A stretch of DNA of 64,000 nt from Skermanella mucosa (GTDB lineage Bacteria; Pseudomonadota; Alphaproteobacteria; Azospirillales; Azospirillaceae): contig NZ_CP086106.1 in assembly GCF_016765655.2 (NCBI RefSeq), positions 2,538,501 to 2,602,500 of the forward strand, in the 5' to 3' direction. Position numbers and translations under genes: made by a program. This document shows positions 59,017-64,000 of the stretch, in pieces. The notes beneath the pieces were generated by a model. The model was not told the DNA's origin. It did no database searches and worked only from the letters and a program-made list of their open reading frames with translations. Numbering within the stretch: position 1 is the first letter of the stretch; every line of letters starts with the position of its first letter.

Positions 59017-60061
59017 AGCTTTCGCGCGGGCCGTCGACCGCGAGATGCGGTGGCGGTTCGACGCGCTGCTGACGGGGGTGGAACGGTACCGGAACCATGC
59101 CTACCGCCGCGATCTTGCCGATCCGCCGGCGGTCTGGCGCGAAGGGCCGGCCCGCCTGCTCGATTACGGGGCGGGCGACGGGCCGGGCGGCGGCGGGCTG
59201 CCCGTCCTGTTCGTCCCGTCGCTGATCAACCGCCACTACATACTCGACCTGTCCGGGGATTGCTCCCTTATGCGCTGGCTGGCCGTCCGCGGCATCCGGC
59301 CGCTGCTGCTCGACTGGGGCCGGCCCGGCCCGGCGGAACGCCGCTTCACCCTGACCGACTTCGTCGCCGGTCGGCTGGAACGCGCGCTGAATGCCGTCCT
59401 GGACCTGTTCCCCGCGCGGCCGGCCGTGGTCGGGTACTGCATGGGCGGCCTGCTGGCGACGGCGCTCGCCCAACGGCGGCCCCGCGATGTCGCGGGCCTC
59501 GCCCTCCTTGCGACGCCTTGGGATTTCCATGGCGACAATCCGGCCATGGCGAAGCGCACGGCCGCCGCCTTGGCCCCCTACGAGCCGGTGCTCGATACCT
59601 GGGGCGAACTGCCGGTGGATGCCATCCAGGCGCTGTTCGCGATGCAGGACCCGCTGCAGGTCGCGCGCAAGTTCACCCGGTTCGCGCGGATGCCGCCGGA
59701 CGGCGCCGCCGCCCGCGGGTTCGTGGCCCTGGAGGACTGGCTGAACGACGGCGTCGCTCTGCCGGCGGCGGTTGCGCGGGATTGCCTGACCGGATGGTAC
59801 GGCCGCAACGACACCGCGGAGGGGCGCTGGAGCATCGCCGGAGAGAGCGTCGATCCCCGCAGGCTTCGGCCGCCTGCGCTGGTCATGATCCCCGAGAAGG
59901 ACCGCATCGTTCCGCCGTGCTCGGCGCGGGCGCTGGCCCAAGCGATCCCCGGCGCCGACATCCACAATCCCCACCTGGGGCATGTCGGCATGATCGTCAG
60001 CGCAGGAGCGCAGACTTTGGTGTGGGAACCCCTTGCCGAATGGCTTCGCAACCGAAGGTGA
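58802..60061 (+). CDS. PhaC-like alpha/beta hydrolase (PHA synthase or related)
   Basis: A 419-residue protein. The lipase-like box has Cys instead of Ser (VVGYCMGGLLATAL), as in PHA synthases; the Asp is in IPEKDRIVPP and the His in NPHLGHVGMIV. It includes the family text VLFVPSLINRHYILDLSG and LLDWGRPGPAERRFTL. Shorter than class I PhaC (about 590) but longer than class III (about 355). With phaA, phaB and phaR around it, polymerisation of 3-hydroxybutyryl-CoA is plausible. The start at 58802 is preferred because conserved-looking text begins soon after; the ATG at 58880 is the alternative. Confidence 0.8.
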   Translation: MTHSPPSRPADPWRIPRQGPRPLALHMAATLTTLLSSPAGLPFLRSGSIPWKGGLRDRAADLRAELAGVDPEAFARAVDREMRWRFDALLTGVERYRNHAYRRDLADPPAVWREGPARLLDYGAGDGPGGGGLPVLFVPSLINRHYILDLSGDCSLMRWLAVRGIRPLLLDWGRPGPAERRFTLTDFVAGRLERALNAVLDLFPARPAVVGYCMGGLLATALAQRRPRDVAGLALLATPWDFHGDNPAMAKRTAAALAPYEPVLDTWGELPVDAIQALFAMQDPLQVARKFTRFARMPPDGAAARGFVALEDWLNDGVALPAAVARDCLTGWYGRNDTAEGRWSIAGESVDPRRLRPPALVMIPEKDRIVPPCSARALAQAIPGADIHNPHLGHVGMIVSAGAQTLVWEPLAEWLRNRR

Positions 60062-60155
60062 TTGCTCTAATAGTTAGGAGACTAGGTTTCTCTTTTCGAA
60101 TGCGCGACTTAGTAGCGCGGGCAAAAGTGTAGGGCGGGCATGAACCCGCGGTGAC

Positions 60156-60184
60156 TTGCGCCGAAAAATTGCTGGGGCTAGTTT
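60156..60184 (+). promoter_or_regulatory. Candidate promoter of phaA
   Basis: TTGCGC at 60156-60161 and TAGTTT at 60179-60184, spaced by 17 bases. It is followed at once by the palindrome ttaagccgtgcttaa, where a repressor would block initiation. phaA starts at 60242. Confidence 0.4.
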
Positions 60185-60197
60185 AAGCCGTGCTTAA
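60182..60197. promoter_or_regulatory. Palindromic TTTAAGC operator candidate ahead of phaA
   Basis: ttaagc-cgt-gcttaa (60183-60197) is a perfect 6+6 palindrome with a three-base spacer, overlapping the candidate -10 end. Its half-site matches the elements at 58423-58472. Confidence 0.5.
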
Positions 60198-60241
60198 GGC
60201 AGGCCCATAAAAAAATTGCCATCAGCTAAGGAGCGTTCCCC

Positions 60242-61417
60242 ATGACCGAAGTCGTTATCGCCAGCGCCGCGCGCACGCCGATCGGTGCGTTCAACGGCTC
60301 GCTGAGCTCGGTACCCGCCCATACCCTGGGCGAAGTGGCGATCCGCGAGGCGCTGAAGCGCGCGGGCGTCGATGCGGGCGAAGTGTCGGAGGTCGTGCTG
60401 GGGCAGGTCCTGACCGCCGGCACCGGCCAGAACCCCGCCCGCCAGGCCGCCATCGCCGCCGGCATCCCGGTGGAGAAGACCGCCTACGCGATCAACCAGC
60501 TTTGCGGTTCCGGCCTGCGCACCGTCGCGCTCGGCTACCAGGCGATCAAGCTGGGTGACGCCGACATCGTCGTCGCCGGCGGCCAGGAGAGCATGAGCCT
60601 GGCACCCCACTGCATGCATCTGCGCAACGGCACCAAGATGGGTGACACGCAGATGATCGACACCATGATCAAGGACGGGCTTTGGGACGCCTTCAACGGC
60701 TACCACATGGGCACCACGGCGGAGAACGTCGCCCAGAAGTGGCAGATCACCCGCGAGCAGCAGGATGAATTCGCCACCGCCTCCCAGAACAAGGCCGAGG
60801 CGGCGATGAAGTCCGGCAAGTTCAAGGACGAGATCATTCCGGTCACCATCAAGACCCGCAAGGGCGACACCGTCGTCGACACCGACGAGTTCCCCAAGGC
60901 CGGCGTCACGGTCGATGCCCTGGGCAAGCTGCGCCCGGCCTTCTCGAAGGACGGCTCGGTCACCGCGGGCAACGCCTCGGGCATCAATGACGGCGCCGCG
61001 GCGCTGGTGCTGATGGGGGCCGATGCCGCCGCCAAGCGCGGCATCACGCCGCTGGCCCGCATCGTGTCGTGGGCGACTGCCGGCGTCGATCCCGCCATCA
61101 TGGGTTCCGGCCCGATCCCGGCCAGCCGCCTGGCCCTTCAGCGCGCCGGCTGGAGCGTCGACGACCTGGACCTGATCGAGGCGAACGAGGCCTTCGCCGC
61201 GCAGGCCTGCGCGGTCAACAAGGACCTCGGCTGGGACAAGTCCAAGGTCAACGTCAACGGCGGCGCCATCGCGCTCGGCCATCCGATCGGTGCGTCCGGT
61301 GCCCGCGTCCTGGTCACGCTGCTCCACGAGATGCAGAAGCGCGACGCCAAGAAGGGCCTCGCCACCCTGTGCATCGGCGGCGGCATGGGCATCGCCCTCA
61401 CCGTTGCCCGCGACTAA
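60242..61417 (+). CDS. phaA: Acetyl-CoA acetyltransferase (beta-ketothiolase)
   Basis: A 391-residue thiolase. It starts [20 protein letters not shown] after Met. The acyl-accepting Cys is in [15 protein letters not shown] (about residue 89), the His in [17 protein letters not shown] (about 347) and the second Cys in [12 protein letters not shown] (about 377). It condenses two acetyl-CoA to acetoacetyl-CoA, the first step of PHB synthesis. An aaggagcg ribosome site precedes the ATG. phaB follows after 181 bases. Confidence 0.96.
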   Translation: MTEVVIASAARTPIGAFNGSLSSVPAHTLGEVAIREALKRAGVDAGEVSEVVLGQVLTAGTGQNPARQAAIAAGIPVEKTAYAINQLCGSGLRTVALGYQAIKLGDADIVVAGGQESMSLAPHCMHLRNGTKMGDTQMIDTMIKDGLWDAFNGYHMGTTAENVAQKWQITREQQDEFATASQNKAEAAMKSGKFKDEIIPVTIKTRKGDTVVDTDEFPKAGVTVDALGKLRPAFSKDGSVTAGNASGINDGAAALVLMGADAAAKRGITPLARIVSWATAGVDPAIMGSGPIPASRLALQRAGWSVDDLDLIEANEAFAAQACAVNKDLGWDKSKVNVNGGAIALGHPIGASGARVLVTLLHEMQKRDAKKGLATLCIGGGMGIALTVARD

Positions 61418-61432
61418 GCGGTCCGGTTCCTG

Positions 61433-61488
61433 TTGATGCACGTTAGCGTTGACATCGGGCCGGATCCGTCCGGGTTGATGCACGTCAA
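61433..61488. promoter_or_regulatory. Two FNR/FixK-like boxes upstream of phaB
   Basis: ttgatgcacgtcaa at 61475-61488 fits the TTGA-N6-TCAA core of FNR/Anr/FixK sites. A second copy with the same left half (ttgatgcacgttag) lies at 61433-61446, exactly 42 bases upstream. The phaB start is 111 bases downstream of the better box. Confidence 0.55.
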
Positions 61489-61522
61489 CGCGCAGGACGT
61501 GAACGACTGTTAATACTGTCAG

Positions 61523-61552
61523 GCTGAAGCCGCACGTCATCGCGGCTTCAGC
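61523..61552 (+). terminator. Hairpin between phaA and phaB
   Basis: An 11-bp perfect stem (gctgaagccgc / gcggcttcagc) with an 8-base loop. No T-run follows, so it could be a weak terminator or an mRNA-stabilising structure in the phaB leader. Confidence 0.45.
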
Positions 61553-61598
61553 TTCGGCCACCACGTCAAATCATCATCGCTTTCTGGGGGAGGAATCA

Positions 61599-62321
61599 AT
61601 GGCAAGAGTTGCAGTTGTTACGGGCGGTACGCGCGGCATCGGCGAAGCCATTTCGGTCGGTCTCAAGGACGCCGGGTATAAAGTCGCCGCCATTTACGCC
61701 GGCAACGACGAGAAGGCTAAAGAGTTTTCCGAGCGGACCGGCATCGCGGTCTTCAAGTGGGACGTCAGCAACTTCGAAGCCTGCAAGGAGGGTCTCGCGA
61801 AGGTCGCGTCGGAACTGGGGCCGGTCGAGATCGTCGTCAACAACGCCGGCATCACCCGTGACGGCGTCATGCACCGCATGACCTACGAGCAGTGGAACGA
61901 CGTCATCCAGACGAACCTGACGTCTTGCTTCAACATGTGCCGCAACGTGATCGACGGCATGCGCGAGCGGGGCTTCGGCCGCATCGTCAACATCGGCTCG
62001 ATCAACGGCCAAGCCGGCCAGTACGGCCAGGTGAACTATGCGGCGGCCAAGTCGGGCATCCACGGCTTCACCAAGGCGCTCGCCCAGGAGGGTGCGGCCA
62101 AGGGAATCACCGTCAACGCGATAGCGCCCGGCTACATCGACACCGACATGGTCCGTGCCGTTCCCCCGAACGTGCTGGAGAAGATCGTCGCCAAGGTTCC
62201 GGTCGGACGGCTCGGCAAGGCGTCGGAAATCGCCCGCGGCGTGCTGTTCCTGGTGGCCGACGAGGGAGGCTTCGTCACCGGCTCGACCCTGTCGATCAAC
62301 GGCGGCCAGCACATGTATTGA
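61599..62321 (+). CDS. phaB: Acetoacetyl-CoA reductase
   Basis: A 240-residue SDR of the PhaB type. Nucleotide site VTGGTRGIGEAISVGL, NNAGITRDGVMHRM, catalytic Ser in NIGSINGQAGQYGQ and Tyr-x3-Lys in YAAAKSGIHGF; C-terminus STLSINGGQHMY. It reduces acetoacetyl-CoA to (R)-3-hydroxybutyryl-CoA with NADPH, the monomer for PHB. gggggagga lies upstream of the ATG. A terminator follows at 62351-62379. Confidence 0.96.
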   Translation: MARVAVVTGGTRGIGEAISVGLKDAGYKVAAIYAGNDEKAKEFSERTGIAVFKWDVSNFEACKEGLAKVASELGPVEIVVNNAGITRDGVMHRMTYEQWNDVIQTNLTSCFNMCRNVIDGMRERGFGRIVNIGSINGQAGQYGQVNYAAAKSGIHGFTKALAQEGAAKGITVNAIAPGYIDTDMVRAVPPNVLEKIVAKVPVGRLGKASEIARGVLFLVADEGGFVTGSTLSINGGQHMY

Positions 62322-62350
62322 TCCTTCGCCCCTCCGGCGGTGTTAGGATC

Positions 62351-62379
62351 GACGGGGCGCCCCGCTGGGGCGCCCCGTC
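62351..62379 (+). terminator. Terminator after phaB
   Basis: A 13-bp perfect GC-rich stem with a gct loop, followed by ttcattt. Located 30 bases after the phaB stop and before the AhpD-like gene. Confidence 0.75.
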
Positions 62380-62416
62380 TTCATTTCCGCAGGCAACATT
62401 TCCGAGTGGAGGACAG

Positions 62417-62797
62417 ATGGTCGAGTACGAGGACGCCAGTCCCGAAGTCCGCGCCGTCTATGACGACATCATGGCGACCCGCAAGACCGACCTGATCAAC
62501 AATTTCTGGAAGGTCCTGGCCAGCCATCCGCCGACGCTGAAGCGCACCTGGGAGAGCATCAAGGAAGTCATGGCGCCCGGCGCGCTCGATCCGCTGACCA
62601 AGGAGATGGTCTATCTCGCGGTCAGCGCCACCAACAACTGCGAATACTGCATCGCCTCGCATACGGCGGCGGCCCGCAAGGCCGGCATGACGGACGAGAT
62701 GCTGGGCGAGTTGCTGGCCGTCGTCGGCATGGCGAACGAGACCAACCGGCTCGCCAACGGCTACCGCGTCCAGGTGGACGAGCGGTTCAAGTCGTGA
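62417..62797 (+). CDS. Carboxymuconolactone decarboxylase / AhpD-like protein
   Basis: A 126-residue helical protein of the AhpD-like superfamily. The redox or proton-relay motif is NNCEYCIASHTAAARKAGM (CxxC followed by His). It starts MVEYEDASPEVRAVYDDI after a ggagga ribosome site. Members act in peroxide defence or as uncharacterised oxidoreductases. The Nudix gene overlaps its stop by 4 bases (GTGA), so the two are translationally coupled. Confidence 0.88.
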   Translation: MVEYEDASPEVRAVYDDIMATRKTDLINNFWKVLASHPPTLKRTWESIKEVMAPGALDPLTKEMVYLAVSATNNCEYCIASHTAAARKAGMTDEMLGELLAVVGMANETNRLANGYRVQVDERFKS

Positions 62798-63258
62798 CCC
62801 CGCCCAAACGGGGGTACCCTGACCGGGAATATCCGGACCGGCCCTGGGTCGGGGTCGGCGTGGTGGTCTGGCAGGGCGACCGGGTCCTGCTGATCCGCCG
62901 AGGCCGGGCGCCCCGACTTGGTCAATGGGGCTTGCCGGGCGGCGCGCAGTCGGTCGGCGAGACCCTGTTCGAGGCGGCGGCGCGCGAGGTGCTGGAGGAG
63001 ACCGGTCTCGTGGTCGATCCGCAGGCGGTCGTGACGGCGCTGGACTCGATCAGCCGCGATCCCGATGGGGAGATTCAGTTCCACTACACCCTCGTCGAGG
63101 TGCTGGCCGAATGCGCCGAAGGCGATCCGGTCGCGGCCGACGACGCAATGGATGCACGGTGGGTCACGCCGGAGCAGGTCTCGGAACTGGTCGAGTGGGG
63201 GGAGACGATCCGGGTGATCCAGCTGTCCCGGGCATTCCGGCGAGGGATCGCCGGGTAG
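62794..63258 (+). CDS. Nudix hydrolase
   Basis: A 154-residue Nudix protein. The Nudix box runs from about residue 50 (LPGGAQSVGETLFEAA) to REVLEETGL, with all Glu metal ligands present. The preceding strand reads VGVGVVVWQGDRVLLIRRG. The form resembles ADP-ribose or NADH pyrophosphatases of the ADPRase-like clade; the substrate is not determinable. Starts at a GTG overlapping the stop of the AhpD-like gene. Confidence 0.92.
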   Translation: MTPPKRGYPDREYPDRPWVGVGVVVWQGDRVLLIRRGRAPRLGQWGLPGGAQSVGETLFEAAAREVLEETGLVVDPQAVVTALDSISRDPDGEIQFHYTLVEVLAECAEGDPVAADDAMDARWVTPEQVSELVEWGETIRVIQLSRAFRRGIAG

Positions 63259-63275
63259 AATTCTCGTACCTCGGA

Positions 63276-63305
63276 TGGACGGGCATCTTCATCCATGCCC
63301 GTCCA
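63276..63305. terminator. Hairpin between the Nudix gene and carA
   Basis: An 11-bp perfect stem (tggacgggcat / atgcccgtcca) with an 8-base loop between convergent genes. No T-run on either side, so termination activity is uncertain. Confidence 0.45.
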
Positions 63306-63321
63306 ACCGTGACGAAGCCGG

Positions 63322-64000
63322 TCAGCCTCGCTTGTCGATCAGGTCCACGAAACGGTGGAACAGGTAGTGGCTGTCCTCCGGGCCGGGCGAGGCTTCGGGA
63401 TGGTACTGGACCGAGAAGATCGGCTTGCCCCTGACCTTCAGCCCCTCGTTGGTGCCGTCGAACAGGCTGACATGGGTCACTTCCACGTCGGTCGGCAGGC
63501 TGTCCGGCTTGACCACGAAACCGTGGTTCTGGCTAGTGATCTCGACCCTTCCGGTCTCCAGGTCCTTGACCGGGTGGTTGGCGCCCCGGTGGCCGCGGGG
63601 CATCTTCTCGGTCTCGGCGCCCAGCGCCAGCGCCATCAGCTGGTGTCCCAGGCAGATGCCGAACATCGGCACACCGGTATCCATCAGTCCGCGGATCGTC
63701 GGCACGGCATAGGTCCCGGTCGCGGCCGGGTCGCCCGGTCCGTTGGACAGGAAGACGCCGTCCGGCTTGTGACGCATCACGTCCTCGACCGTGGCCGTCG
63801 CCGGCACCACCGTCACCTTGGCGCCGGTCCCGGCGAGGCAGCGCAGGATATTGCGCTTGGCGCCGTAGTCGATCGCGACGACGTGGTGGCGCGGGTTCTC
63901 CTGCGTCGCGTAGCCCTGGCCGAGCTTCCACATCCCCTCGTTCCAGGAATAGGTCTGGCGGCACGAGACATCCTTGGCGAGGTCCATGCCTTCCAGGCCC
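63322..64000 (-). CDS. carA: Carbamoyl-phosphate synthase small subunit, C-terminal part (start beyond window)
   Basis: The frame runs off the right edge; the visible 225 or so residues are the class I glutamine amidotransferase half of CarA. The nucleophilic Cys is in [16 protein letters not shown], and the His and Glu are in [14 protein letters not shown]. Upstream text [16 protein letters not shown] and [11 protein letters not shown] is typical. It releases ammonia from glutamine for CarB in arginine and pyrimidine synthesis. The Met at 63987 is internal. Confidence 0.96.
   Translation of the reverse strand, partial: GLEGMDLAKDVSCRQTYSWNEGMWKLGQGYATQENPRHHVVAIDYGAKRNILRCLAGTGAKVTVVPATATVEDVMRHKPDGVFLSNGPGDPAATGTYAVPTIRGLMDTGVPMFGICLGHQLMALALGAETEKMPRGHRGANHPVKDLETGRVEITSQNHGFVVKPDSLPTDVEVTHVSLFDGTNEGLKVRGKPIFSVQYHPEASPGPEDSHYLFHRFVDLIDKRG

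Noticed and set aside
63276-63305. Strong claim of a terminator between the Nudix gene and carA
   Set aside because: Stem is good but there is no T-run on either strand, so it is kept only as a low-confidence feature.

Overview
The window is high-GC DNA from an alphaproteobacterium, most likely Rhodospirillales of the Azospirillum/Skermanella type. The evidence is the gene order rpoZ-rsh-(DUF2062)-pdxJ-acpS-lepB-rnc-era, a single long Rsh protein, an omega subunit with a long acidic tail, and a PHB locus with a divergent phaR. Genus-level assignment is inference. Almost everything is chromosomal housekeeping or central metabolism. There is no phage, IS element, CRISPR array, tRNA or rRNA that I can support.

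Layout. 1-9.5 kb: the C-terminal part of a sensor kinase, a methyltransferase, a PLP dehydratase, a HAD dehalogenase, a soluble lytic transglycosylase divergent from dapA, then smpB, a zinc alcohol dehydrogenase and an NYN-domain protein. A 46-bp perfect palindrome separates the last two. 9.6-17.3 kb: folK, rpoZ, the (p)ppGpp synthetase/hydrolase, and the tightly packed DUF2062-pdxJ-acpS-lepB-rnc-era operon with start/stop overlaps. 17.3-29.9 kb: accessory metabolism, including an amidohydrolase, a TetR/old-yellow-enzyme pair with candidate operators, mutarotase plus xylulokinase, a class II glutamine amidotransferase, a PuuE-like deacetylase, a ChaN-PDZ lipoprotein and a CXXCW rhodanese. Several small unknown genes lie among them. 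30-38 kb: an orphan ABC ATPase, an SDR, a membrane protein, a hybrid histidine kinase, a universal stress protein, a ferritin-like protein and a LemA-like protein.

38-57 kb is a storage/compatible-sugar region. A TreS-maltokinase fusion and glgB lie on the + strand; glgX, a receiver-like protein, treZ and malQ lie on the - strand. Between the two arms are a 1403-residue SNF2-family ATPase, a decayed DUF4351-type gene and bacterioferritin with a Fur-like box upstream. Together these genes interconvert maltose, trehalose, maltosyl-phosphate and glycogen, but the partner enzymes GlgE and TreY are not in the window.

57-63 kb is the PHB locus: phaR (-), a small coiled-coil protein and a PhaC-like protein in a long out-of-frame overlap, phaA, then phaB. 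phaB has two FNR/FixK-like boxes upstream. A recurring TTTAAGC element sits in two pha promoter regions. The window closes with an AhpD-like protein, a Nudix hydrolase and the 3' part of carA.

No wholly new defence or mobile system is evident. The items most worth following up are the pha regulatory motifs, the overlapping pha genes, the SNF2 protein with its large unassigned N-terminal region, the receiver-like protein embedded in the glucan operon, and the small paralogous proteins around the TetR/OYE pair.
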